Shown: piece by piece, positions 17,400 through 25,871 of the stretch
How the letters are laid out: each line of letters opens with the position of its first letter
How positions within the stretch are numbered: position 1 is the first letter of the stretch
NCBI GenBank assembly: GCA_017481945.1
Contig: JAFUOJ010000030.1
Span: forward strand, 1-40,965
From: Parabacteroides sp.
GTDB taxonomy: Bacteria > Bacteroidota > Bacteroidia > Bacteroidales > Tannerellaceae
DNA: 40,965 bases
Direction: 5' to 3'
Translations under genes and position numbers: made by a program
The notes under the pieces: model-generated
Told to the model about the DNA's origin: nothing
The model's input: the letters and a program-made list of their open reading frames with translations, nothing else
Databases searched by the model: none

Positions 17400-17960
17400 A
17401 AAAAGCATTTTGGAGAGATTTACTTAGTTTACAAATAGAGACATTTTGTCAGTTGTTTAGAAATCCTTTTTTGAATAATGTGTGATTCTGTATACAAAAT
17501 AAAGGGTGTTATGATTGTAAACAGTGGTGTTTTGTACAAATAAACAACGTATACAATATTATATTGTAAACAATTTTACATGTGTTACAATTGTAATTTA
17601 CAAAATATGATTACAGTTGTATTTTGATAACCCCTTTTATCTATTATATCTGTTTTTATATTGTAAATCACATAATTCTAAGTAGTTAGAAAAAAATAGT
17701 AAATTATTACTTGATGTTTTATGTTACATTTGTATGCTAAGTTGTGTAAAATGCTATCTTTTTATTTGTTTATATGATTGTATATATCTGTTTATCTGAT
17801 TATTACACCTATTTTTAGAAGTGTTTCTTTATTCTGTTTTAGTAGAAAAATAGCTTGTTTACAAATATAATGTATATAATTGTGATTCTGTAGTTACAAA
17901 TATAAATGTTTAATGATATAAAATTAAATTGTACAATTGAGAATTATAGTTTATATTTGT
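17400..17960. repeat. AT-rich non-coding tract with clustered TTGTA/TACAA dyads
   Basis: The 832 bases between holA and the HTH gene hold no credible gene. Many short dyads built from TTGTA and TACAA halves occur: TGTATACA (17489-17496), TTTGTACAAA (17531-17540), GTATAC (17549-17554), TGTAAA-CAAT-TTTACA (17565-17580), TTACAATTGTAA (17585-17596) and TACA-GT-TGTA (17612-17621). TGTGATTCTGTA occurs at 17481 and again at 17881, exactly 400 bases apart, each time followed by TACAAA. GTTTACAAATA-type half sites recur at about 17428, 17858 and 17893. The composition suggests a regulatory region, perhaps with several operators for a DNA-binding protein. I see no DnaA-box cluster. Confidence 0.6.
17929..17959 (+). 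promoter_or_regulatory. Promoter for the HTH gene
   Basis: TATATTTG at 17952-17959 matches the -7 box, with TTG at 17929-17931 about 20 bases upstream. The transcript would have a leader of about 75 bases. Confidence 0.45.
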
Positions 17961-18043
17961 AATGCTGTTTCAGATTTGTTATTTAGGTATAAAAACGGAC
18001 AGAATGGCAGTTTTTGGGAACTTATTAAGGAAATAAAGCGGAT

Positions 18044-18493
18044 ATGATTGAACGTATTAATCAAATAATGGAACGAGAAGGCTTGAATTCATCTAAATTT
18101 GCTGAAGAGATAGGTATTCAACGTTCTGCAATGTCACATATTTTGAATGGAAGGAATAACGTGAGTTTAGATGTCCTTATGAAAATATTGGGGAGATTTA
18201 CTGATGTAAATACGGACTGGCTCCTATTTGGAAAAGGTGAAATGGTTAGAAATGTCTCTCCTGGAATCTCTGTTAACCCCCAAAATACGCCAATAAATCC
18301 GTCCGATCGGTCAGCTTCTTCTGAATATCGAAAGGAAATTGGGGTTGAAACACCTGTAAACATGTCTCAAAATACTGTTATAGAGAAACTTACATATCAA
18401 GAAAATTCATGCAAGAAAATAACCAAAATAATGATTTTTTATTCTGATAATACATTTGATACTTTCATTTCCGAGAAAAGTGAGAAAGAATAG
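18044..18493 (+). CDS. XRE-family helix-turn-helix protein
   Basis: The 149-residue protein has an N-terminal XRE/Cro helix-turn-helix (residues about 5-62: LNSSKFAEEIGIQRSAMSHI, NGRNNVSLDVLMKILGRF, then VNTDWLLFGKGEM), a form common in Bacteroidetes. The C-terminal half is low in hydrophobic residues (about 66-115) and ends in a short beta-like stretch (ITKIMIFYSDNTFDTFI). There is no recognisable ligand or protease domain. The long AT-rich tract upstream, rich in TTGTA dyads, is a candidate for its own operator region. The stop codon is followed closely by the pyrK promoter, so the two genes may be separately transcribed. No antitoxin partner is present. Confidence 0.8.
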   Translation: MIERINQIMEREGLNSSKFAEEIGIQRSAMSHILNGRNNVSLDVLMKILGRFTDVNTDWLLFGKGEMVRNVSPGISVNPQNTPINPSDRSASSEYRKEIGVETPVNMSQNTVIEKLTYQENSCKKITKIMIFYSDNTFDTFISEKSEKE

Positions 18494-18494
18494 G

Positions 18495-18502
18495 TATCTT
18501 TG
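18495..18502 (+). promoter_or_regulatory. -7 box for pyrKD
   Basis: TATCTTTG lies directly after the HTH stop codon and 26 bases before the pyrK start. There is no convincing -33 element. Confidence 0.45.
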
Positions 18503-18527
18503 TATATAATTAGATAAATCAATTTAT

Positions 18528-19310
18528 ATGAAGAAGTTCTTGCTGGATTTGAAGGTAACAGAAAATTGTCACCTTCATAAAAATTACTGCTTACTTAAGC
18601 TAACATCTGATCATATATTGCCGGAAATGCTTCCCGGGCAATTTGTTCAGGTTCGCGTAGATCATTCTCCTACTACTTTTCTACGTCGTCCTATTTCTAT
18701 TCATTATGTGGACAGAACTGCTAATGAGTTATGGTTATTAGTTCAACTTGTTGGTGATGGAACACGCCGAATGGCTGAATATAAACCGGGAGATGTTGTG
18801 AATGTTATGCTTCCTTTAGGTAATGGTTTTTCTATACCGGAAGAAAACAAGGGACAAAAGTTATTATTGATTGGCGGAGGTGTAGGAACTGCTCCCATGC
18901 TATATTTAGGTGCTGTTTTGAAAAAGGCGGGTTATACGCCTACTTTTCTTTTAGGAGCTCGCTCAAAAGAGGATGTGTTACAATTGGATCTTTTTGAACA
19001 GTTTGGGGAAGTGTATGTAACTACAGAAGATGGTTCCTTAGGGGAAAAGGGATATGTTACCAATCATTCTATTCTGAAAGAGGTTCATTTTGATCAAATT
19101 TACACTTGTGGACCTAAGCCAATGATGATGGCTGTCGCTAAATATGCGAATGCAGAATCAATCGCTTGCGAGGTTTCTCTTGAAAACACAATGGCTTGTG
19201 GTATAGGAGCTTGCCTTTGTTGTGTAGAGAAGACAAAAGATGAACATCATGTGTGTGTATGTACTGAAGGACCAGTTTTTAATATAGAAGAATTGACATG
19301 GCTGAATTAA
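18528..19310 (+). CDS. pyrK: Dihydroorotate dehydrogenase B, electron-transfer subunit
   Basis: PyrK passes electrons from dihydroorotate oxidation in PyrD through a [2Fe-2S] cluster and FAD to NAD+. The 260-residue protein has a ferredoxin-reductase fold with FAD motif RRPIS (53-57), nucleotide motif GGGVGTAP (116-123), YTCGPKPMM (192-200) and C-terminal cluster ligands C224, C229, C232 and C245 in CGIGACLCC and the later CVC. This marks the organism as using the NAD+-linked class 1B enzyme for pyrimidine synthesis. It overlaps pyrD by 13 bases, which indicates translational coupling and a 1:1 complex. Confidence 0.95.
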   Translation: MKKFLLDLKVTENCHLHKNYCLLKLTSDHILPEMLPGQFVQVRVDHSPTTFLRRPISIHYVDRTANELWLLVQLVGDGTRRMAEYKPGDVVNVMLPLGNGFSIPEENKGQKLLLIGGGVGTAPMLYLGAVLKKAGYTPTFLLGARSKEDVLQLDLFEQFGEVYVTTEDGSLGEKGYVTNHSILKEVHFDQIYTCGPKPMMMAVAKYANAESIACEVSLENTMACGIGACLCCVEKTKDEHHVCVCTEGPVFNIEELTWLN

Positions 19311-20209
19311 ATGTAAACATCGGTAATCTACAAATGAAGAACCCGGTAATGACGGCTTCGGGTACTTTTGGATATGGCATTGAATATGCTGACTTTATGG
19401 ATATTTCTCGCTTGGGAGGTATCATTGTAAAAGGGACAACCATTCAGCCTCGTGAAGGAAATTTATATCCACGTATGGCAGAAACTCCTTCGGGAATGCT
19501 GAATGCTGTAGGTTTACAAAATAAGGGTGCTGACTATTTTACGGAACATATTTATCCTCAAATTAAGGATATTGATACAAATATGATTGTAAATGTCAGT
19601 GGTTCTTCGGTAGAAACCTACGTAGAATGTGCAGAAAAGATTGCAGAATTAGATAAAATACCGGCTATAGAACTCAATATTTCTTGCCCGAATGTAAAGC
19701 AAGGTGGTATGGCTTTTGGTGTAACAACCTGCGGAGCAAGTGAGGTAGTTAAGGCCGTTCGTAAAGTATATCCTAAGACATTAATCGTAAAATTATCTCC
19801 AAATGTTACCGATATTACGGAGATTGCAAGAGCCGTAGAGGCGGAAGGAGCTGACTCAGTTTCTTTAATTAATACGATGTTAGGAATGGCTATTAATGCG
19901 GAAAAAAGAAAACCGGTTTTATCAACAATAACCGGAGGTTTATCCGGACCTTGTGTGAAACCTGTTGCATTGCGTATGGTATGGCAAACATATAAAGCTG
20001 TAAAGATTCCTATCATTGGTTTAGGAGGTCTTTCCAATTGGAAAGACGCTGTAGAATTTTTATTGGCAGGTGCTACAGCAATTCAAATTGGTACTTATAA
20101 TTTTGTGGATCCTACCGTTGGAATAAAAGTGATAGAAGGGCTGGAAGACTATTGTAATAGACATGGTTTTTCTTCTGTTCGAGAGCTAACCGGAGCATTG
20201 GATATTTAA
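19298..20209 (+). CDS. pyrD: Dihydroorotate dehydrogenase B, catalytic subunit
   Basis: PyrD oxidises dihydroorotate to orotate, the fourth step of pyrimidine synthesis, with FMN. The 303-residue protein is a TIM barrel with typical motifs: [13 protein letters not shown] at the N-terminus, the substrate-loop sequence [11 protein letters not shown] containing the class 1 catalytic base C130, KLSPNVTDI, and the FMN phosphate site [10 protein letters not shown] and [10 protein letters not shown]. The start overlaps the end of pyrK. The gene order pyrK-pyrD and the cysteine base (rather than serine) place it in class 1B. A terminator follows. Confidence 0.95.
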   Translation: MAELNVNIGNLQMKNPVMTASGTFGYGIEYADFMDISRLGGIIVKGTTIQPREGNLYPRMAETPSGMLNAVGLQNKGADYFTEHIYPQIKDIDTNMIVNVSGSSVETYVECAEKIAELDKIPAIELNISCPNVKQGGMAFGVTTCGASEVVKAVRKVYPKTLIVKLSPNVTDITEIARAVEAEGADSVSLINTMLGMAINAEKRKPVLSTITGGLSGPCVKPVALRMVWQTYKAVKIPIIGLGGLSNWKDAVEFLLAGATAIQIGTYNFVDPTVGIKVIEGLEDYCNRHGFSSVRELTGALDI

Positions 20210-20228
20210 AAAATTATAAACTTAAAAG

Positions 20229-20277
20229 AAGTGCATAAAAGTGATCTGTTTTAGATTATTTTTTATGCACTTTTTTA
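20229..20277 (+). terminator. pyrKD intrinsic terminator
   Basis: A perfect 12-base-pair stem pairs 20229-20240 (AAGTGCATAAAA) with 20261-20272 and is followed by TTTTATTT, twenty bases after the pyrD stop. Confidence 0.8.
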
Positions 20278-20300
20278 TTTCTAATTCATTTTTTATTTTA

Positions 20301-20308
20301 TACATTTG
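20301..20308 (+). promoter_or_regulatory. -7 box of the alpha-galactosidase gene
   Basis: TACATTTG fits the -7 element and lies 64 bases before the start. The region about 20 bases upstream is T-rich, with no clear TTTG. Confidence 0.4.
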
Positions 20309-20371
20309 TTGCATACTTATTAATACCTTGAATTTATAAGGAATATCAGTAAATAACAAAGTAATATTATC

Positions 20372-22555
20372 ATGAAAATAAAATCAGTAATTCTATATAT
20401 ATTCTTATTGTTTGCATTCGTATTTAAAATAAACGGAGAAACAATTATTCCAATTACTACAAACGATATTAGTCTTATTTATAAAGTAGATGAAAAGACG
20501 GGACGTTTATATCAATCTTATTTAGGACAAAAGTTATCTTATGATTCCGATATTGCTCTTTTACCTTTGGGAAAAGAGGCTTATTTAACTCATGGAATGG
20601 AGGATTATTTTGAGCCTGCAATTCGGGTTTTACATAATGACGGGAATCCTTCTTTACTTTTAAAATATGTCTCTCATGAGAATAAACAACCCCAATCGGG
20701 AATCCATGAAACGATTATTCTTTTAAAAGATGAAGTATATCCTGTAGAAGTAAAACTACATTTTATTACGTATCCAAAGGAAAATATTATCAAGGAATAT
20801 GCGGAAATTTCTCATCGGGAAAAGAAACCTATCGTACTTTATAATTATGCTTCTTCTCTACTTCATTTGAATGCTGAGAAATATTTTCTGACCGATTTCT
20901 CCGGCGAATGGGCAAAAGAGGTTTGCATGAATGAAACTCCTTTGACGTATGGAAAAAGGATTGTGGATTCAAAATTAGGAAGTCGTGCAAATATGATTTG
21001 TTCTCCCTTCTTTATGCTTTCAGTAAATGAAAAAGCACAAGAGAATACCGGAGAGATATTATTAGGAACATTGGGTTGGACAGGTAACTTCCGTTTCATA
21101 TTTGAAGTAGATAATTTGAATGGGTTACGCATTATTTCTGGAATTAATCCGTATGCTTCTGAATATACTTTAAAGCCAAATGAGGTATTCCGTACGCCGG
21201 AATTTATTTTTACTTATAGTGCAGAAGGCAAAGGAAAAGCCAGTCGTGATATGCAACGTTGGGCACGAAAATATCAATTAAAAGACGGAGAAAAGTCTCG
21301 TATGACTTTATTAAATAACTGGGAAGCCACTCATTTTGCTTTTGACGAAAACAAATTAGTGGATATAATGGACGAAGCTGTTAAGTTAGGAGTAGACATG
21401 TTTTTGTTGGACGATGGCTGGTTTGCCAATAAATATCCGCGTAAAAACGACCGTCAAGGCTTGGGTGACTGGGATGAAACCGTGACGAAACTGCCTAATG
21501 GTATCGGTAAATTGGTGAAAGAAGCCACCAACAAAGGGCTTAAATTTGGCTTATGGATCGAGCCGGAAATGGTTAATCCTAAGAGTGAACTGTATGAAAA
21601 GCATAAAGATTGGGTGATTCATTTGCCTAACCGGGATGAATATTATTACAGAAACCAGATGGTTTTAGACCTGAGTAATCTGGAAGTTCAGGATTATGTA
21701 TTTGGTGTTGTCGATAATTTAATGACGAAATATCCGGGTATTGCTTACTTTAAATGGGATTGCAATAGCCCGATTACGAATATCTATTCTCCCTATTTGA
21801 AGAATCAGCAGTCTCATCTTTATATCGAATATGTACGTGGTTTATATGCGGTTTTAGACCGTGTAAAGGCAAAATATCCTAATCTTCCGATGATGTTATG
21901 TGCCGGTGGTGGCGGAAGAACTGACTATGAAGCCTTGAAATACTTCACAGAGTTCTGGCCAAGTGATAACACAGATCCTATCGCACGTATCTTTATTCAG
22001 TGGGGATATTCTCATTTCTTCCCGGCAAAAAGTATGGCTGCACATGTCACAAGTTGGAATAAACAGGCCAGCATTAAGTTCCGTACCGATGTGGCAAGCA
22101 TGTGTAAATTAGGTTTTGATATCCGCGTACACGATATGAATGAAGCGGATTTGGCCTATTGCAAGGAGGCGGTTATCAACTTCAATCGTTTGAGTCCTGT
22201 GATCTTAGATGGTGAACAATATCGATTAGTATCTCCATACGAGGGAAATAAAGACCATGCTGCGGTAATGTACACAAACGAGAATGCGGACAAAGCAGTC
22301 CTATTTGCGTACGACATTAATCCGGTATTCAAGTATAACTATTTCCCTACGCCGGTACGTTTACAAGGCCTAAAGAAGGACGCACGCTACAAATTAGAGG
22401 AGATAAATCTGTATAAAGGGACAGAATCTAAGTTCAAATATCATAATAAAGTATTGACAGGTGAATTCTTAATGCAGGTAGGTGTTCCCGCTTTTTCTGC
22501 TGATCCGACGATTCCGACTTCAAGTCGTGTCATAGAAATTACCGAGATTAAATAG
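20372..22555 (+). CDS. Alpha-galactosidase, glycoside hydrolase family 36, exported
   Basis: The 727-residue protein hydrolyses terminal alpha-galactosyl residues, as in raffinose-type sugars or galactomannan. Residues 1-22 form a signal peptide (ILYIFLLFAFVFKINGE), so it acts in the periplasm or at the surface. The N-terminal beta-supersandwich is followed by a TIM barrel with FLLDDGWFANKY (345-356), GLWIEPEMVNPKSELY (393-408), nucleophile D463 in FKWDCN, and acid/base D532 in FWPSDNTDP. All catalytic motifs are intact and the length is normal. It has no neighbouring SusCD pair or sugar genes and looks monocistronic. The substrate is inferred from the family. Confidence 0.93.
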   Translation: MKIKSVILYIFLLFAFVFKINGETIIPITTNDISLIYKVDEKTGRLYQSYLGQKLSYDSDIALLPLGKEAYLTHGMEDYFEPAIRVLHNDGNPSLLLKYVSHENKQPQSGIHETIILLKDEVYPVEVKLHFITYPKENIIKEYAEISHREKKPIVLYNYASSLLHLNAEKYFLTDFSGEWAKEVCMNETPLTYGKRIVDSKLGSRANMICSPFFMLSVNEKAQENTGEILLGTLGWTGNFRFIFEVDNLNGLRIISGINPYASEYTLKPNEVFRTPEFIFTYSAEGKGKASRDMQRWARKYQLKDGEKSRMTLLNNWEATHFAFDENKLVDIMDEAVKLGVDMFLLDDGWFANKYPRKNDRQGLGDWDETVTKLPNGIGKLVKEATNKGLKFGLWIEPEMVNPKSELYEKHKDWVIHLPNRDEYYYRNQMVLDLSNLEVQDYVFGVVDNLMTKYPGIAYFKWDCNSPITNIYSPYLKNQQSHLYIEYVRGLYAVLDRVKAKYPNLPMMLCAGGGGRTDYEALKYFTEFWPSDNTDPIARIFIQWGYSHFFPAKSMAAHVTSWNKQASIKFRTDVASMCKLGFDIRVHDMNEADLAYCKEAVINFNRLSPVILDGEQYRLVSPYEGNKDHAAVMYTNENADKAVLFAYDINPVFKYNYFPTPVRLQGLKKDARYKLEEINLYKGTESKFKYHNKVLTGEFLMQVGVPAFSADPTIPTSSRVIEITEIK

Positions 22556-22578
22556 AAAACAACTTTTTTCCCGTTCTG

Positions 22579-22668
22579 TTATTTAAATAAATTCTTTAGT
22601 TTCATATATTATAAAACTTCTATTTTATATATTATAAAACAGTTGTTTCATAATATATGAAACTTTTG
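22579..22668. repeat. Tandem near-palindromes with 23-base period upstream of the MgtC gene
   Basis: Three 19-base units start at 22599, 22622 and 22645, exactly 23 bases apart. The first reads GTTTCATATATTATAAAAC; the third is its inverted form with one change. A perfect 12-base palindrome (TTATTTAAATAA, 22579-22590) precedes them at about the same spacing. They fill the gap before the MgtC gene. Confidence 0.75.
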
Positions 22669-22692
22669 GTTTCTTGAAGATAAAAAAGAGAT

Positions 22693-23397
22693 ATGTTTGA
22701 ACAAATAAACGAAATACTGCATAGTACGGTTATTACACCTTATACCGCTGTACTCAAATTGTTGGTCAGTTTCCTCTTAGGAGCTACGATTGGTTGCGAG
22801 CGTCAATTCCGCAGAAGAGAGGCAGGAATGCGTACTTTTACGCTTATTTGTATGGGTTCGACTGCTGCTATGTTAGTTTCCATCTGGATTCCTCAGTGTT
22901 ATCCGGACTTTTTAAATGGAGATCCGGGGCGAATTGCAGCACAAGTTCTTTCCGGTATTGGCTTTTTAGGAGCAGGAGCTATCATTCAAAGTCATGGAAG
23001 TATACATGGATTGACGACAGCAGCCTGTATTTGGGTGATTGCAGTAATTGGTTTAGCGGTCGGAGCAGGGATGTATATTCCGGCGATTATAGTTACTTTT
23101 CTGACTCTTTTTATATTGATTAGTCTGGAATATGTAGAAAAGCGGATGTTTTTGAATGGAGTGAATAAAATTTTGACGATTACTTGTTCGACAGCGACCC
23201 CGGATTTAAAGGCCGTACGTAAGATATTAGAGGAAAAAGGTGTCTTTATTATGAGTGTTTCTTTTGAAGCTTTGTATCAAGAAGACAAGGCAATAATTAC
23301 TTATAAGGTGAATGTGAAGGCCATTTCTTCCTATACGAATCTATTTAATGCGATTCATGGATTAGGTTTTGTTTCGCAAATTAGATTGATGGCTTGA
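22693..23397 (+). CDS. MgtC/SapB family membrane protein
   Basis: The 234-residue protein has an N-terminal membrane domain of about five helices with the family signatures KLLVSFLLGATIGCERQFRR, EAGMRTFTLICMGSTAAML and LSGIGFLGAGAII, then LTTAACIWVIAVIGLAVGAG. A cytoplasmic C-terminal domain (about 155-234) resembles an ACT fold and ends IRLMA. MgtC proteins are linked to growth at low Mg2+ and, in Salmonella, to inhibition of the F-type ATPase. Whether that holds here is unknown. There is no mgtB P-type ATPase nearby. The stop codon lies within a terminator shared with the convergent gene. Confidence 0.88.
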   Translation: MFEQINEILHSTVITPYTAVLKLLVSFLLGATIGCERQFRRREAGMRTFTLICMGSTAAMLVSIWIPQCYPDFLNGDPGRIAAQVLSGIGFLGAGAIIQSHGSIHGLTTAACIWVIAVIGLAVGAGMYIPAIIVTFLTLFILISLEYVEKRMFLNGVNKILTITCSTATPDLKAVRKILEEKGVFIMSVSFEALYQEDKAIITYKVNVKAISSYTNLFNAIHGLGFVSQIRLMA

Positions 23398-23414
23398 ACC
23401 ATCAATCTAACTCT
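23381..23414. terminator. Bidirectional terminator hairpin containing both stop codons
   Basis: A perfect 12-base-pair stem pairs 23381-23392 (TTAGATTGATGG) with 23399-23410 around a 6-base loop. The MgtC stop (23395-23397) and the stop of the convergent gene (23402-23404) both lie in it. Confidence 0.75.
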
Positions 23415-23875
23415 CCTTTTAACATTTTTCCTGCAATACGGGCTGCTTCTTCGACAAGTACTACGCATGGGCGTTTCTTATAGTACTCTTTTGTCCGGAT
23501 TTCCGGAGATGGATTGGTGGAAGCTGCGTCAGTTGGCGATAGTAATTCGTGGCAAACGATAGAGCCATTTTTCTCTTTAAATAGATTAGCTACCTTTTGA
23601 ACCATTGCATAATTTCTCTTTCTTGCCTCCTGATTGCTTGTATCCGGGACCGGATATTTGAAGCCTGCCAGCATAGCCATTGCACTTACTGAGCCGCAAA
23701 CTTCACGCATACGTCCCATTCCTCCTCCAAAAGAGACGGACATATTCTTTGCCAGTTCGAAATCAATATTAAAGAGATCTGAATAAGCAAGAAATACAGA
23801 TTGGGCGCAATTATATCCGGATTTAAAATTCTGGATGGCCTGATTTACTCGCTCTTCTACATCAAATTCTTTCAT
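23402..23875 (-). CDS. C_GCAxxG_C_C family putative redox protein
   Basis: The 157-residue cytoplasmic protein matches the C_GCAxxG_C_C family, small proteins with conserved cysteines thought to bind metal or take part in redox chemistry. Visible signatures are SGYNCAQSVFLAY (C23), FGGGMGRMREVCG (C60), SIVCHELL and RPCVVLVEEAARIAGKML. The function is not established. It is the last gene of an operon with serB and the Dabb gene, on the same strand with short gaps. Confidence 0.8.
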   Translation of the reverse strand: MKEFDVEERVNQAIQNFKSGYNCAQSVFLAYSDLFNIDFELAKNMSVSFGGGMGRMREVCGSVSAMAMLAGFKYPVPDTSNQEARKRNYAMVQKVANLFKEKNGSIVCHELLSPTDAASTNPSPEIRTKEYYKKRPCVVLVEEAARIAGKMLKGELD

Positions 23876-23897
23876 TTGATACTCTTTTTATAAGGAA

Positions 23898-24200
23898 TTA
23901 AAACTCGTAATCGACGCAAGCTCTATCTGCTTTAACCGGGCCAATGATGTTCTTTGCCACAGCAACATGTTCAGGATGGTTGGCATACGTATTGACATCA
24001 GCCAAAGAATCCAATTCAGTCGTTAGGATAATGTCCCATGTTTCAGCCGGATTGATGTTGAAATCAAGGCGGATCATACGTAAAACATCTATTTTATTGA
24101 TTAAAGCTTCTAATGCAACTTTTATTTCTTGCATTTTAGCTTCTTTCGCAGCAGGAGTTTCAAACTCTTTCAGTTTGAACATAACAATGTGTCTAACCAT
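23898..24200 (-). CDS. Dabb (stress-responsive alpha/beta barrel) family protein
   Basis: The 100-residue protein begins MVRHIVMFKLKEF and continues LRMIRLDFNINPAETWDI, then YANHPEHVAVAKNIIGPVKA. This is the dimeric alpha/beta-barrel (Dabb) family, related to the plant stress protein SP1 and to some small cyclases. No catalytic role can be assigned. It lies between serB and the C_GCAxxG_C_C gene, 21 and 22 bases away, so all three are probably one transcript. Confidence 0.8.
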   Translation of the reverse strand: MVRHIVMFKLKEFETPAAKEAKMQEIKVALEALINKIDVLRMIRLDFNINPAETWDIILTTELDSLADVNTYANHPEHVAVAKNIIGPVKADRACVDYEF

Positions 24201-24221
24201 ATTCTTTTGTCCTTTTAGTTT

Positions 24222-25442
24222 TTATATATCCCAATAAGAATCTTTATATCCTAAGAAGTATAAAATACCGTCTAATCCGATAGTTGAGATGGATTGTTCG
24301 GCTGTTGCCTTCACTTTTGGCTTCGCATGGAACGCAATACCTAAGCCTGCTATGTTGATCATTGGCAAATCATTTGCTCCATCACCTACGGCAACTGTTT
24401 GACGAATATCTACATTTTCTACTTGAGCAATCAAACGAAGCAGTTCCGCTTTTCGTTTGCCGTCAACAATATCTCCTACGTGACGACCGGTCAATTTCCC
24501 GTTCTCAACTTCCAATTCGTTGGCATATACGTAGTCAATACCATATTTTTGTTTCAGATAATTCCCGAAATAGGTGAATCCACCCGATAGGATTGCAATT
24601 TTAAATCCTACCTTCTTTAAGATACGCATTAAGCGATCGACCCCTTCCGTAATAGGTAAATTTTCTGCTATTTCTTGCATAACAGAAACGTCTAACCCTT
24701 TCAATAGCGCACAACGTTGACGGAAGCTTTCGCAGAAGTCGATTTCTCCTCGCATAGCAGATTCGGTAATTGCCTTTACTTGATCCCCAACACCGGCACG
24801 TATTGCCAATTCATCGATTACTTCTGTTTTGATTAATGTTGAATCCATATCGAAACAAATTAAACGACGCATGCGGCGATACATATTCTCTTCTTGGAAA
24901 GAAATGTCGATTTCTTGCTCGGCAGAAAGTTTCATAAATGCGGCCTTCATCTGCTCTTTGTCCTTAGGAGTTCCTCGAACAGAGAACTCAACGCTGGCTT
25001 TAGGTGTGCGTTCGTTCTCATCTAAAGGGATACGTCCTGTCAAACGTTTAATATCATCTATGTTCAAATCTTGCTCTGCAATGATATGAGTTACGCCGGC
25101 AATTTGGCGAGCAGTCAGCTTACGGCCTAAAATAGTAATGATATATCGGTTTTTTCCTTGCATGGAAACCCATTCACTATATTCCTCTTCAGTGATAGGA
25201 TCAAAACGAATGTTTACCCCTAATTCATTACTTTTGAAAAGTAACTCTTTTAATATAGTGCCGGAAGTCCGTTCGCTTCCTTGAAATAAGATACCTAATG
25301 AAAGGTTACTATGAATGTTTACTAACCCGATATCTAAGATAGCGGCATTGTTTCGTGCTAATATTTCACAAAATGCGGCTGTAACTCCGGGGCGGTCTGT
25401 TCCATTAATATTAAGTAGAATAAGTTCGTCTTTTTGTTCCAT
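24222..25442 (-). CDS. serB: Phosphoserine phosphatase with N-terminal ACT domains
   Basis: SerB releases L-serine from phosphoserine, the last step of serine synthesis. The 406-residue protein has two ACT-type domains (about 6-85, with NGTDRPGVTAAFCEI, and 100-182) and a C-terminal HAD phosphatase with DMDST at 198-202 (nucleophile D198, acid/base D200), SGGFTYFG at 286-293 and GDGANDLPM at 353-361. The frame is open 55 codons further upstream, but I choose the ATG at 25442 because the family begins there and a TACCTTTG promoter box lies just upstream, inside that longer frame. The ACT domains suggest control by amino acids. It heads a three-gene operon. Confidence 0.93.
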   Translation of the reverse strand: MEQKDELILLNINGTDRPGVTAAFCEILARNNAAILDIGLVNIHSNLSLGILFQGSERTSGTILKELLFKSNELGVNIRFDPITEEEYSEWVSMQGKNRYIITILGRKLTARQIAGVTHIIAEQDLNIDDIKRLTGRIPLDENERTPKASVEFSVRGTPKDKEQMKAAFMKLSAEQEIDISFQEENMYRRMRRLICFDMDSTLIKTEVIDELAIRAGVGDQVKAITESAMRGEIDFCESFRQRCALLKGLDVSVMQEIAENLPITEGVDRLMRILKKVGFKIAILSGGFTYFGNYLKQKYGIDYVYANELEVENGKLTGRHVGDIVDGKRKAELLRLIAQVENVDIRQTVAVGDGANDLPMINIAGLGIAFHAKPKVKATAEQSISTIGLDGILYFLGYKDSYWDI

Positions 25443-25461
25443 ATCTTTATCTTTTGTGGAA

Positions 25462-25469
25462 CAAAGGTA
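25462..25469 (-). promoter_or_regulatory. serB operon -7 box
   Basis: The minus strand reads TACCTTTG, predicting a transcript start near 25455 and a very short leader before the serB ATG. This excludes the longer open frame as the start. Confidence 0.65.
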
Positions 25470-25704
25470 CATAAGATCTATACAAAAAACCATTGTTTCA
25501 ATAGGTAAAATGTAAAATTCTTCTTCTGAACTTGGTTGATTACCTTCTATAAGTGTTGCTTGCTTTCGACAATAGAGTCTATTTATTTGATGTAACAGGT
25601 TATACATCTTGTATAAACATGTTGAAAAACATGCTTTGATAACTGGATTTCATGCGATAAAACATATAAAAATACTTGCTTTTGTGAGAAAAAGTTTTCC
25701 GATG

Positions 25705-25737
25705 TTTGGAAGAAAAGTACTTTTTGTTGTATATTTG
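25705..25737 (+). promoter_or_regulatory. Promoter of the thioredoxin-fold gene
   Basis: TTTG at 25705-25708, a 21-base spacer and TATATTTG at 25730-25737 match the Bacteroidetes promoter well. The leader would be about 128 bases long and can form small hairpins (for example CCTGAAAATCAGG near 25796-25808). Nothing else is visible in the 430-base gap between serB and this gene. Confidence 0.65.
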
Positions 25738-25871
25738 CACCCGTTAAAAGCAAGTATAGTAAATCCTTAGCGAAGGAAAGAACACTTGTTATTTCCTGAA
25801 AATCAGGAGTCGGAACTTTTAAATCTGTGAGGAATGAATGTTTCGATTATGTTGAACATAAAAATGATGAT

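Noticed and set aside
17400-17960. Chromosome replication origin
   Set aside because: AT-rich with repeats, but no cluster of DnaA boxes (TTATCCACA type) and no dnaA gene is visible.
25443-25607. Longer serB with 55 extra N-terminal residues
   Set aside because: A promoter -7 box lies inside this stretch, and the added residues do not resemble the family.
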